Assembly (NCBI RefSeq): GCF_030272615.1
Contig: NC_081411.1
Span: 185,364,449-185,428,448 of the forward strand
Length of the DNA: 64,000 bases
DNA from: Cryptomeria japonica
Lineage: Eukaryota; Streptophyta; Pinopsida; Cupressales; Cupressaceae
Reading direction: 5' to 3'
The number at the start of each line of letters is the position of its first letter. Position 1 is the first letter of the stretch. Shown here piece by piece: positions 23,701-35,971 of the stretch. The translations under genes and the position numbers were made by a program. Below the pieces are notes generated by a model. That model was not told where the DNA came from, searched no databases, and worked only from the letters and a program-made list of their open reading frames with translations.

Positions 23701-24149
23701 TATTTCAAATTAGTGATATCTTTTGTCTATGTGCAAATTATTTGTTATCTATTGGAACTCTTATAATTCGAATTGATGTAATGAAACATGATCAAGCTTT
23801 GGTATCTTGGTTTGTATGTGCTAGAGTTACCCATCTCTTCCTATGTTAAGATCCATCATCCTTCTTTCATCATCATTGCAAGTAAAAACTTATGTTGTGC
23901 TAAAACCCCTGTAATTTGTTATCAATCATGAAGTCCTATTTGGTATTCGTATGTCTACCAGTAGGGTTTTTGTTATCTATTATCGTTTTTATTTTTTTTG
24001 TCTCCTTTTTGTGATTTCAAGTGAAAAGTACACACAAATATCAAGTACCCCCATCATACGAGGGAGTTGTTCCTCTCAAATGCAAAGGAAGATTGTAGTT
24101 TCACAACAATCTATGCAACTATTGGCATGGTTGTCACTACTCTTCAGAC
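23701..24149. other. Unassigned stretch
   Basis: No supported gene or repeat. The short open frame starting at 23,951 has no recognisable similarity. Confidence 0.3.
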
Positions 24150-24962
24150 AAATAGGATCAGTTTTGAAGGTGAAATTAGTGAGAATTTTGTTTACCAATA
24201 GACAAAAATTTAACTTCCCATGAAGTAATTTGAATGCTTCTTACACAAAAAAATTATATTATTTCATATAATTAAATTACATTGTTCCATATAATATAAA
24301 ATATATTTTTAATTTTTAATTAATTTAATTTGAAATTTTTTATACTTTTTTTAATTGATATTAATTTTGAATTACTTTTTAATGTGGTTCAAGTCCTATA
24401 ATATTCTTGAAATCTTCTACAAATTTTCTCCTCATTATAAATAAGTTAGATCAAATCTACTAAAAGAGGTTTATATAAAGATAATGTCTTATATTCTAAA
24501 AATAATTAGATTTATCAATTTACAATTGATATTGAATTCAATTAGATGGCATATTATAAATTGTATCAACTAATTTAAATTGAAAATAAAAAGCTCCATA
24601 ACCAATTGTGTAGAGGCTATGTATATTTAAATAATAATAATAACCAGAATAAGGAAGAATTGAATTAGGAGTAGAGTATAAAAAATATAGTGGGGAAATT
24701 GTAAATTATAGTTAGAATCTATAAACAGATTTTGTTTCCAACATTCTGAAAGCGATACTCCACATTAACAAGCTTTCTAGTTGCAATGGCACAAAAATTT
24801 CTTACAATAATAAACAAACATTCAACTTATAAGACTGATTTGAATGCAAACAAAATTTTTATAAAAATAAGAAACTAAACATCCATAAACCTACAAAAGC
24901 AGTTTTATCAAACCTTAATTACCACTGCCAAGTCATACAATAAGATGATTTCAAGGTTGTAA
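24150..24962. repeat. 3' flank of ankyrin gene B (shared with gene A)
   Basis: This aligns with 46,590-47,262 downstream of ankyrin gene A. Shared stretches include GAATGCTTCTTACACAA, a TAGTGGGGAA block and an ATAATAAACAAACATTCAA block. It extends the paralogy beyond the coding region and shows that A and B arose by segmental duplication. It is very AT-rich near 24,240-24,400. Confidence 0.65.
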
Positions 24963-25115
24963 CTAAATAGTTTTAGTAGAACCACATTCAGGCTTAGCCC
25001 TAGATTTCATACAACAATTAGAATAAAGGGTAGTGTCCCACTTGATTTTCCTCTGGTGCAACCAGCCAAAATACCCTAGACGTTCTAGTTTCACCCACAA
25101 AAATTCCACCACACG
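24963..25115 (-). pseudogene. Last 51 codons of ankyrin-PGG gene B, cut off by copia 2
   Basis: The minus strand encodes RVVEFLWVKLERLGYFGWL and continues to a TAG at 24,963-24,965. It is closely similar to the C terminus of gene A (47,263-47,420). The remainder of the same exon lies 7.75 kb away at 32,870-33,604. The interruption is exactly at copia 2, with CACACG at both junctions. The intact paralogue shows that the codons either side were once contiguous. Confidence 0.9.
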
Positions 25116-26710
25116 TGTTGGCATGATTGGCATAATTGATGCAGATGAGTTGATGACTGTATTGGTAGAAGAATGATGATGACATGATTAGTTATTTGTG
25201 TTGTCATTGATGGAAACCTATGTCAATTAATTTTTGATGATGGTTAAAGATGAACCTTGATGTCTGACTTGTTGGATAAGTAATTTGGTCTACCGGATTT
25301 AGACTTTGTAAGTATGACAGGGTTTACCGGCAGGATTGAGAATTAGAACTTCAACCGGTAAAAGAAAATATTTTGATGGAATTGGTAAACTGCTGATGGT
25401 TGGAGACTTGTGGTTTGAGACATAAGCTTTTATGACGGATTTGTGTATGTGACTCGAACCGCATCCTATGTTGATTACCGGAAGGCCTGTTTTGAATTTC
25501 TAATGGAGTTGAGCTAGGGTTTTAGGACCGGTGATGAATTCACTCAACCAGTAATGATTTATATTATAAAAGCGATCGACGGAGAGTCTATATGAAGTTG
25601 GTAACATGGCACAACCTATGTGAAAGATTTAATTGTTGTTTTGGTACAATTCAAGGAAGAATTTCTTGGGAATTAGCGAAATGCTTAGTGGAGTGTTTTG
25701 AGGATACAGATCATATTTCCATGATGGGTTATGAATAATCAATGGTTGATATTACATTGTAATTTATTGTAATGATTTGGATATTGATCTGATATGATTT
25801 GTATTGTAAATTCAAGATGTAATTAGGTTTTATGACCGACTTAGTTGTTATGGCTATTTAGGGCGACACAATTGATGTTTCATGTGTTGGTCGCATTAGG
25901 AGAATGATTTAAGTCATCCCAGAAAAGATAGAGATCTTCTTGAGTGTTGCAAATTGTGAAGCAAAACTGGATCTGATTTAGCAAGCTGAAAGTCCAAAGT
26001 AACAGATCATTTTTCATTGTTGTTCTCTAACAATTACAACAACATAAATCCCTTAACTGGGTAGGTCCTAACATGCCTTTGCCATCTAAGTCCCCTAATA
26101 GGGAAGCTCACAAAAGAGTGTTTAAATCCTCTAACCAAGTTGATCCTAATAGATCATTAAGCTCCTAGCTCGAGTAATAGGTAAATCCCTTAACCTGGTG
26201 ACTCCTAATAGGGTCTGCTCCTAACTGGGTGTATTGTAAGCTCCTAACAGGGTGTACTTCAAAAGAGCATAAATTATTGTGGGTACCAATCCCCACCGTG
26301 GTTTTTCCCATTTGGTTTTCCACATCAAAAATCTTGGTGTTCATGTGTGGAATGTCTTTTCATAGTGTTTATGTTTTCATGCATTATTTCTAATTACCGC
26401 TTATGATAAGTTTACTGTTGTTTATCAGAGATCTGTAAATGGTTATCAATAAAGTTAATGAATTGATAAATGAAGTATTCTGATCTGATAATAAGTCAGT
26501 ATGAGTATGTGTCCATCAAATATCTAGTTGGTGAATATTTTGAGTAATAAGATTGCATAAGTGGGTAACAAGTGTATGAGATTTGCTAAAGGGATAGATT
26601 CATTGATTTCAGATCTATTGTAAATGGTATTTTGATTTGAAGTTATAAATTGTCTTAATATTGATTCACCGCCCCCTCTTAGAATTAACTGGATCTTTAT
26701 AGAATTAATA
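25116..26710 (+). repeat. 5' LTR of copia 2
   Basis: About 1,595 bp, unusually long for copia. It contains a run of short repeats of the type CCTAACTGGGT / CCCTTAACTGGG between 26,045 and 26,260, found in both LTRs. It is followed directly by the primer-binding site. Confidence 0.88.
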
Positions 26711-26785
26711 ATTGGTATCAAAGTTGTGGTCCTCTATGTCCAGAAAAGATTAACCACTTGAGGAAAAGATTCTGAGGAAGGCAAG

Positions 26786-29700
26786 ATGATGAAGAAAGAG
26801 GATCTAAAATTCAACAAGGACAACTATAGATAAAATCTGGAAAGACGAAATGAAGATATATCTCAAAGGTCTTGGAACTCAATACTAGAAACATATTGAA
26901 ACAACATATGTGACTCCTACTACTTCGGCCTTGACACCGGATGAACTTAAATATTAGCAGGAGAACATGCAAGCCCTTGAAGCTATTGTAAGTATTTTAT
27001 CTGATTCTAAAAATATTGATGTTCAATGATTGGAAATTGCACATGAGGTTTGGGAAAAATTAGAAACAATTCATGGAGGAGATGAGCATGTACAAAGAGA
27101 AAAAGAGGAAAGATTGAAAGGAAAATTTGATGATATGAAAATGCAAGAAGGAGAAAACATTGCACAGTATGGTCAAAGAATTAAAGAAGTTGTTGGCGGT
27201 ATAAAAGGTGTTGGTGGTAAAATTGTTGATGATGTGGTGGTAAGTAAAATGCTCAGAACTCTTCAACCTCAGTATGGTATTAGATTATTGGCAATCCAAG
27301 AACTGAGATCCATTTCAAAGGATAAGGTAATTGTTGACTCTTTGATTGGTAAGCTTACAACCTTTGAGTTAAATAGTTTTGACAATAGTGTGGCAAAATC
27401 TACTAAATCTACTTTTAAACATTTTATTACCGGTTCATCTACTAGAAAAGGAAAGAATGTATGTCAAAGTCATGAGTGCAAATCTAGTCATGGAGGTAAC
27501 TGGGAAAGTGAAGACAATGAAGATCAAGTAATGGAACTTGAAGCACTACTAGCCAAGAGATTTCCAAGAGGCACTAGTAAAGTATAAAGGAAAGCTACCT
27601 TTAAAGTGTTTCTCTTGTAGTAAGATTGGTCATATTGCTGCTAACTGCCCTAACACCGATAAGAAAGATAAGTTCAAGAGATTCAAAGGGAAAGGCAAAA
27701 AATATTGTTATATTGTAGTGGATGAAGGTGTGACCGATGAAGAATTTGAAGATGAAGATGACAAAGAAGAGATTGTGTTTGTAGTTGTAAATGAGGAATT
27801 GTCTTATGAGAAGGCACTGGTTTCTCATGTAGAAAACAATAATGAATGGATTATAGACAATGGTTGTTCACACCATATGACCAGAGATAAGAGTAAGTTC
27901 CTAACTCTTAATGAATTTGATGGAGATGTTGTTAGATTTGGAAATGACTCTCCCTACATGGTGAAAGCTAAAGGTTCTATTTCTTTGAATGGGAAGAATA
28001 ATATTGATGATGTATTTTGGGTTGATGGTCTGAAACATAATCTATTAAATGTTGGATAACTCAATGATAAAGGTTATTTGCTTGAGTTTAATGGTGAAAT
28101 CTGTAGAATTCTTGGAGGAAATGGTGAACTAATTCTTACTGAAAAACAAACAAGAGGTAACTTATTTCATTTAAATGCTAATATCAATAGTTTTCTAGTT
28201 GCAAAGATGGAAGATAGTTGATTATGGCACAAGAGATGTTGTCATGTGAATTTTGATAACTCGGTGAAGGTAAGCAAGTCTAGTGTTGTGAGAAGATTAC
28301 CACAAATTGTTAAACCGGATAATGTGATGTGTAAAGACTATCAAATTGGTAAGATGACCTCTATTTCATTTAAGAGAAAGAAGTGTACATCTGAAAATAT
28401 TTTGGATTTGGTTCATATTGATCTTTGTGGTCTTATAAGAACAAAAAGCTATTTTGGTGATAGATATTTCATGCTTTTTACCGATGACTATTCTAGGATG
28501 ATCTGGGTTACATTCCTAAAGGAGAAATCTGAAGCCTTTAGTAAATTTAAATCATTTAAAGCTCTAGTTGAGAATGAGACTGGTAAAAACTTGAAATTCT
28601 TAAGATCTAATCGAGGAGGAGAATTCACATCTGATGAGTTTGTAAAGTATTGTAATGAACAGGGTATCAAGAGGTAGATGTCTGCTCCTAGGACACCACA
28701 GCGAAATAGTGTAGCAGAAAGGATGAACAAAACAATTGTTGATGCTTCTAGAACAATGTTATTACAAGGTAATATGCCTAAGATGTTTTGGAGAGAAGTA
28801 ATAAGTACTGCAATCTACACATTAAACTAGATACTTGTAAAGAAAGACAACAATAATAAACCTTATGAGCTATGGTATGGTAAAACTCCTTGTGTTAGTT
28901 ATTTCAAAATCTTTGGAAGTCAATGTTTTATTAAAAAGGATAACTACACTGGAAAGTTTAATGCAAAATCTAATGAAGGATTATTTCTTGGTTATTCTTC
29001 TAAAAGAAAAGCATACAAATGCTATAATAAGAGAACTAAGAAAATAGTTGAAAGTCTTAATGTGATGGTGGATGATTTGTCAAATAAATTTGGAGGATCA
29101 AATAGGTCTGAACTTAAAAAAGATGATAATGAAGAAAGACTAGTGATCTTTGAACCAAAAGCATAGAATAATGATCAACTGGCAAATGCTCAACTAGTAA
29201 GCAAGGATAGTGAAGAAGAAAGTAGTGAATTGACTGGTGAATCAGATGAGGAAGATGCAAAACCAACATAGACTATACCTAGATATATGAGATTAAGTCA
29301 CTCTTAGGACCAGATAATTGGTGATAAGAATGCAGGTGTGCAGACTAGGAGGAAGATTAGAGAAAATTTTGTTTTATCTCTACAATGGAACCCAAGATAG
29401 TTAAGGAAGCACTCAAAGATGATGACTGGGTGAAAGCAATGAATGAGAAATTAGATCAAATAGAGAAAAATCAGACATGGTCACTTGTTCCTAGACCGGA
29501 GGACAAGAATGTGATTGGAACTAAATGGGTCTTCAAGAATATGTTAAATGAAGATGGAAAAGTGGTAAAAAATAAATCAAGGTTAGTCTACAAAGGATAT
29601 GCATAGGAAGAAGTTGAAGACTAAGGTGAAACTTTTGCACCGGTTGCAAGATTGGAAGGAGTAAGGATGTTGTTGGCATTTGCTACATATAATGGATTCA

Positions 29701-30898
29701 AAGTCTACCAAATGGATGTCAAGTCAACCTTTTTGAATGGAATTATTGAAGAGGAAGTATACATTGAACAACTGGATGGTTTTTCCTTGACTGATGATAA
29801 GGACATGGTATGTAAATTGCATAGAGTTTTGTATGGTCTAAAGAAGGCACTAAGAGCATGGCATGAGAGACTACATGCACATTTGATCAAGATTGGATTC
29901 TAGCGTACCAATGAGGACAGTAATATTTATCTAAAAATTGATGGAGACAAGATGCTAATAGCTGAAGTATTTGTAGATGACATAATTTTTGGTGGAGATG
30001 ATAATATGAGTATGGACTTTGCTAATGAGATAAAAAAGGAATTTGAGATGTCTCTATTTGGTGAAATAAAGTTCTTTATTGGATTATAGATCCAACAATT
30101 GGATGATGGTATTTTTATCCATCGAAGCAAGTATATTAAAGAGGTGCTAAAGAATTTTGGCATGGAAGACTATAAACCTGTAGGTACACCAATGGTAACA
30201 GGCTACAAATTGACAAAGCAAGATGGTTCATTTGATGTTAGTAAAAAAGAATACAGGTCTATGATTGGTAAGCTACATTATGTTGTACATAGAAGACCAG
30301 ACATTGCTCATGTTGTTGGGTTAGTTGCAAGATTCCAAAAAGAGCCCAAAGAAAGTCACATGGTGGTTGTTAAGAGGATTTTCTGATATCTTAAAGGAAC
30401 ATTAGACTATGGATTATGGTATCCCTGCAAAGGAAATTTCACTTTAGATGTTTTTACTGATGCAAATTGGGCAGGCAATGTGGAGCTTTTCTACTTGGAG
30501 GAATACTTGTAGCATGGACAAGCAAGAAACAAACTTGTGTTTCCGAATCGACAGTTGAAGCTGAGTATGTTGTTGCATCCATGAATTGCACATAGACCAT
30601 ATGGATGAGACATGTGCTAGAAGGATTCAAGATAGATATGTCTAAACCATTGACTATCTATTTTGACAATACAAGTGCAATAAATATTTCTAAGAATCTT
30701 GTACTTCATGCAAGAACCAAGAATATAGAGTTGAAGTATCATTTCTTAAGGGAAAGAGTTCAGGAGAAGCAGGTAAATATGGAGTATGTGAAGAGTAAAG
30801 ATTAGTTAGCTGATATCTTTACTAAACCATTGCCAAAGACTATTTTTGAGTTTCTTAGAAGTAAATTAGGGGTTAGACCCCTAAACAGGAAGAACTAA
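26786..30898 (+). pseudogene. Copia 2 gag-pol polyprotein (decayed)
   Basis: Gag runs from 26,786 (MMKKEDLKFNKDNY) through EVWEKLETIHGGDE, ending with a zinc knuckle CFSCSKIGHIAANC near 27,607-27,650. The protease motif WIIDNGCSHHM is at about 27,847 (DNGC in place of DSGC). Integrase spans about 28,240-29,080 with a GPL-like LVHIDLCG and LRSNRGGEF (catalytic Asp replaced by Asn). Reverse transcriptase spans about 29,400-30,100 with YQMDVKSTFLNG and the catalytic VDDIIFG. RNase H follows with DANWAG and ADIFTKPLP (about 30,400-30,860). Stops (for example 28,057, 28,218, 28,675, 28,828, 29,605, 29,624, 29,901, 30,088, 30,383 and 30,803) sit where the family has Gln, Trp or Arg. Frameshifts occur near 26,840 and 30,480. 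Not functional. Confidence 0.88.
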
Positions 30899-31267
30899 GA
30901 TGTTGGAGTTACATCAATCCTATGGATTTCATGTTTATTCTTCACTAAGGATTGATGAAGATGCGAGCTACTTCGTAGGGGGAGCAGCTCTAATGCAGTA
31001 TGATATGATTTAGAGTTTCTGGTTAGATTGAAGTCAAGTAATGCATTTTTAACTTTGGCATTGTTATCAAAGGGGGAGAAGAAAAATAAATTAGCTAATC
31101 AAATATGGGAAAACAAAAAAGAAATTTGATGATCAGGCTTGAGGAGAAGAAAAGACAGTGAAGACCGGCAGATATAGAGACTGATAGTTAATGTGCTAAG
31201 ATGCAGATGATTGGCATATATGTTTGTATAACTAATTAGTGTTTCCATCAATTCCAAAGGGGGAGAT

Positions 31268-32869
31268 CGTTGGCATGATTGGCATAATTGATGCAGATGA
31301 GTTGATGACTATATCGATAGAAGAATGATGATGACATGATCAATTATTTGTGTTGTCATTGATGGCAACCTATGTCAATTAATGTTTGATGATGGTTACA
31401 GATAAAATTTGATATCTAACTTGTTGGATAAGTAATTTGGTCTATCGGATTTAGAATTTGTAAGTATGATAGGGTTTACCAGCAAGACTGAGAATTAGGA
31501 CTTCAACTGGTAAAAGAAAAGATTTTGATGGAATCGGTAAATCGGTGATGGTTGGAGACTTGTGGTTTGAGACATAATCTTTTATGATGGATTTGTGTAT
31601 GTGATCGGAACCGCATCCTATGTTGATTACTGGAAGACATGTTTTAAATTTCTAATGGATTTGTGCTATGGTTTTAGTAGGGTTTTAGGACCGGTGATGA
31701 ATTCACTCAACCGGTAATGATTTGTGTTATGACAGTGATTGATGGTGAGTCTACATGAAGTTTGTAACATGACACAACCCACATGAAAGATTTAATTGTT
31801 GTTTTGGGGTGATTCAAAGAAGAATTTCTTGGGAATCAATGAAACACTTAGTAGAGTGTTATAAGGATACAGATCGGATTTCCCTGATGGGTTATGAATA
31901 ATCAAGGTTCATATTGCATTGTAATTTGTTGTAATGACCTAGATATTGATTTGATATGATATGTATTGTAAATTCAAGATGTAATTAGGTTTTATGGCCG
32001 ACTTAGTTATTATGGCTATTTAGGGTGACACAACTGATGTTTCATGTGTCGATGGCATTAGGAGAATGAGTTAAGTCATCCTAGAGAAGATAGAGATCTT
32101 CTTGAGTGTTGCCGATTGCAAAGCATAACTGGATCTGATTTAGCAAGTTGAAAGTGCAAAGTAACAAATCATTTTTCATTGTTGCTCCCTAACAATTACA
32201 GCAGCATAAATCCCTTAACTGGGTAGGTCATAATAGGCCTTTTCGATCTAAGTCCCCTAACAGGGCAGCTCACAAAAGAGTGTTTAAATCCTTTAACCAG
32301 GTTGATGCTAACAGATCATTAAGCTCCTAGCTAGAGTGATAGGTAAATCCCTTAACCGGGTGACTCCTATCAGGGTCGGCTCCTAACCAGGCATATTGTA
32401 AGCTCCTAACAGGGCATACTTTGAAAGTGTACAAATTATTGTGGGTATCAATCCCCACCGTGGTTTTTCCCATTTGGGTTTCCACGTCAAAAATCTTGGT
32501 GTTCATATATGGAATATTTTTTCATAGTATTTATGTTTTCATGCATTATTTCTGATTACCAGTTATGATAAGTTTACTACTATTTATCAAAGATATGTAA
32601 GTGGTTATCAGTAATCTTAATGAATTTATAGATTAAGTATTCTAATCTAATAATAAGTCAGTATGAGTATGTGTTGATCAGATATCTAGTTGGTGAGTAT
32701 TCTGATTAATAAGATATTATAAGTGGGTAACAAGTGAATGAGATCTGCTAAAGGGATAGATTCATTGATTTCAGATCTGTTGTAAATGGTATTTTGATTT
32801 GAAGTTATAAATTGTCTTAATACTCATTCACCCCCTCTCAGTATTAACCAAATCCTTATAGGATTAACA
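31268..32869 (+). repeat. 3' LTR of copia 2
   Basis: About 1,602 bp, partner of 25,116-26,710, preceded by a polypurine tract and followed by the CACACG duplication. Base 1 of the LTR has changed from T to C. Confidence 0.88.
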
Positions 32870-33604
32870 CACACGGTCATTAAATTGAGGCATTGTACCA
32901 TAAAGGTAGTTGAATCTCACCATATTTACAATAAGCCTTGCATTCAATTGGATTAAAAGCCAAATACCACAACCGCTAATGATGGTGAAGAAGCCAATCA
33001 GGAACCAAGCGAGCATATTGAGCTTGTGCACAAGCATGGAATACACTACAGTGATGAAAGGTAATTCTATCAAGAGAAAGCTGGAGCAAAGCAACATGTT
33101 GGTTACACAAAGGAATAGTACCTTGTCTCTTGTATTAAGGGGTGTACTCAAATGCCACATGAGCACAACAAGTAGTGACAGAAAGAAGGCCAGATAATTA
33201 AAAATGAGAAATGTTTTAAAGGAGTCAAATCGAATCAGGAGTGGAAAACCTAACATTTCCTTTGTCTCTCCAATCCCTACCTTCGTCTGAAAACCACTCG
33301 GAATGGTGAAGGCTGGCGTAAATGACATAGTAGCTAACAACACTGCCACCACTAGTTTTGTATTGCGCCTATCATCATATGCTTTGTTCACCAAGTTCAT
33401 GACATTCTCATACTTTTGTGAGGTTACCTTTAAGGCGATGTACAGGAAATGCCTTCCCTTGGGGGGATAATTAGCTAGCTTTCTAATTATCCTATGAGAT
33501 TCATGGTGCTCTGTGTTCTCTCTTGCAATGTCAAGGGTTGTTAAGCCTTCATCGTTAACTGAATCTTTGTTTATTCCTTGTATATTCAATAGTGATTCCA
33601 CCTT
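32870..33604 (-). pseudogene. Ankyrin gene B, exon 3 (PGG domain) up to the copia 2 insertion
   Basis: On the minus strand, after an acceptor (TTTTGTAG, 33,605-33,612), the exon encodes KVESLLNIQGINKDS, ARENTEHHESHRII, then KYENVMNLVNKAYDDRRNTKLVVAVLLATMSFTPAFTIPSGFQ. This is the PGG domain, which follows ankyrin repeats in plant membrane proteins of the ACD6-like group; the Pro-Gly-Gly is Pro-Ser-Gly here and PGG in gene A. Three further hydrophobic helices follow (for example FLIFNYLAFFLSLLVVLMW and MLAWFLIGFFTIISG). The frame is open for the whole 735 bp and then runs into the copia 2 LTR. Confidence 0.9.
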
Positions 33605-34791
33605 CTACAAAATGCATTATCGAATTTAGAAGATGTGCATGTTTAGGAATCTTTGCATTGGAAGATGTTTGCTTCTTCATTAGCTAAGAGGGTATTTCAG
33701 CTCTTATTTTCATGACTTTAACTAACAGTTACAATAATTTGAACATATTACCCAGCTAAATTTGTTAAGAAAATAGAGCAATAGAATTACAGCAAATACA
33801 AAATTGCACGAACATCATCAATTACGTGACTCATCAAAGTTGGCTACGTCTATGAGAAAACTAAATTTTATTCTTCTTCAATGATTGTAGCATAGTAATA
33901 TAAATTCTCATCAATCTCAAAATGTTATCCTCTTCAAGTTTTATAAAAATCATCATTAAAATCAAAATACATGAGAATAAGAAGAGTTTGAGGAACTGAA
34001 AGGTTTTGTAGGTCGGACTTCACGGCTGAGCAACACTTATTTTAAAGATATTTTTATTTACAGTTCATAATGCTAAATTTGTTCAAATTTTTAATTAAAT
34101 TATGAACAATTTTTTTCATCAACAACGTTACAGATTATCATTTATAATCCATGAGGATGAACTAGAAAGCAGAAATAAGGATGATAAATTAGGATGACAT
34201 AACTAGAGAGCAGAAATGAGAGGATAGAGCTGACTGATGGGATTAAGTTAAAGCAGGGGAAGGAAGGATTCTAGAACCTCCAAGAGAGGGAAAAAAATTG
34301 AAAATGATTCTTATATTCATATTAATAGTCAATTTTATTTATTTATATGCCCAGCAAAGTTTACTATTCATTTATCATTATTTTCAACCTAAAAATTATT
34401 CTTTTAGATACAAAATTTAATCTCATTAAAAAAAAAAATAGATGTTACCATTGTGCGTCAAATGGTAGAGCTAACTTTAATAACAATGTAAAACAACAAT
34501 TAGTAGAGCCATTTTTTAGCATGTCTAATTACAATATATGAAATAACTGATGTAATTTCTAAAAAAGGAGTCCGATATGAAACGTACGTTCTGATATTTC
34601 AGATTACGTAGTAATACTTGGTAATAACTAGTGATCTCTTTTTTAATAGAAAGTAATTGACTTACTTCATTGTCAAGAAATATGACATAAATACAAAAGC
34701 TTAAGAAGCACGGGATAAACAGAAACTTGCACAAAAAATTTTCTTCTTTGCTGCAAAAAGCTTCAGAACCACGGGATAAAAAGAAACTTAC
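33605..34791. other. Intron 2 of ankyrin gene B
   Basis: AT-rich intron of about 1.19 kb with acceptor TTTTGTAG and donor CGT|GTAAGT on the minus strand. The corresponding intron of gene A is only 468 bp; the difference looks like unassignable insertions around 33,780-34,300. Confidence 0.6.
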
Positions 34792-35454
34792 ACGAATATT
34801 TTTGTTCCTTGCTGAAATATGTAGAGGTGTATCTCCACTTTCCAATGCCCCTATCTTTGAAGAAGAAAAATTGATTTTGATTTGAGGCATTTCATATCCC
34901 TGGTTAAAGCTTATTGCAATATTCATGGATTTGTTTCCACCAGTTTCCACGGACTCTATTTCAACACCCTGATTGCATCTTATTGCAATATGAACAGCTT
35001 TGTTCCCTCCACTTTCTAGGGGCTCTAACTTTGCAGAATGTTCTTTTCCTTCAACAGGATGAGAATTTATATATGGAGGCTTTTCAAGTCACTGGTTCAC
35101 TATGTCTGATAAACATACCGTTTAATTCAAGCAATCAACATTTCTCACTTGGCTAAGTCAGGCAGCTAAGTGCAACACATTCATTCCATAACTATTTGGT
35201 ATTTCAATAGCATCTGGCTGCCACTTTATCAACTCTTTTATTGCTTCTAGATGCCCCAATTTCACTACCATACAAAGCGGTGTTTTGTGGTTGTCATTAA
35301 CACAATAGCATAGTTCGGGTTGAAACTCTATTAATTGGCTCATTATATGTATGTAGCTTCTCCCTGGTAGCTACATGCAAGCCTGTATCACCATTTGTGC
35401 TTTTCATGGATTAACTCTCTTGCTTATAGTAAGCCTAATATATGCTTCACCAGA
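34792..35454 (-). pseudogene. Ankyrin gene B, exon 2 (ankyrin repeats, decayed)
   Basis: It aligns on the minus strand with exon 2 of gene A (48,613-49,274). A readable ankyrin repeat begins LIEFQPELCYCVNDNHKTPLCMVVKLGHLEAIKELIKW and continues to YGMNVLHLAA, where the frame stops. Near 35,350-35,450 the frame is scrambled. A later stretch ends GDTPLHISARNKN before the donor GTAAGT. The acceptor expected at 35,455 reads ACAT on the minus strand where gene A has ATAG, so the splice site is lost. Copia 3 lies 14-19 bp further upstream (its target duplication occupies 35,468-35,472). Confidence 0.8.
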
Positions 35455-35472
35455 TATGTAAAACAGACATCC

Positions 35473-35964
35473 TGTTGGAAAGAGAGGCAGAGGATATAGA
35501 AACAAAACAAATTATAAATAGACTATAATAGAGACAAGACAGAAAAATGAGCTTTATAGCTATGAAAACTTCATATATATTCATACATAAAAGATATACA
35601 ATATGATTTAAAATAGAGCTGCTACTCTTTCCAATCTAATGCATCAAAACAGCTCCCCAGTTCTGATTTTTTGTTACTATAGCCACATCATCTACTCTAT
35701 ATTTTTCATACTCTATTTTTTTCTGTGTTGCTCTCCCAGCATTACCTCTTCTACAATACTTCTTACAAATTAACTTTATATTTAGTTCAAGTCCATTTAC
35801 TACTGTCTTGTATGTACATCAAAAAGATTGCAATCAATATTTTTAATTCAAAAAACTTTCATGTTTGGAGTAAGAAGGAAGGCATGGGCATGGTAAAGTT
35901 GAGTATATGGGATGGACAGTAGTCTACGGAAGAGTAGGTGGGCAGTTGAAGATTAATTTCAATA
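35473..35964 (-). repeat. 3' LTR of copia 3
   Basis: About 492 bp. It is nearly identical to the other LTR except that it lacks a ~75-bp segment (present at about 40,662-40,737 in the 5' LTR) and differs at the outermost bases (CCAACA versus CCGGCA). The AGTTCAAGTCCATTTACT block joins directly where the segment is missing. Confidence 0.9.
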
Positions 35965-35971
35965 CTCCCCC

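Larger units (their letters stand above)
25116..32869 (+). mobile_element. 7.75-kb Ty1/copia element (copia 2) inside ankyrin gene B exon 3
   Basis: LTRs at 25,116-26,710 and 31,268-32,869 (about 1.6 kb each) start TGTTGGCATGATTGG (CGTTGG in the right copy) and end GGATTAACA or the decayed GAATTAATA. A primer-binding site (ATTGGTATCAAAG, 26,711-26,723) and a polypurine tract (AAAGGGGGAGA, near 31,257-31,266) are in place. CACACG flanks the element on both sides (25,110-25,115 and 32,870-32,875) and occurs once at the matching position in ankyrin gene A. The interior keeps copia order: gag, protease, integrase, reverse transcriptase, RNase H. LTRs have diverged visibly and the polyprotein has many stops, so it is an old, inactive insertion. 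Confidence 0.92.
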
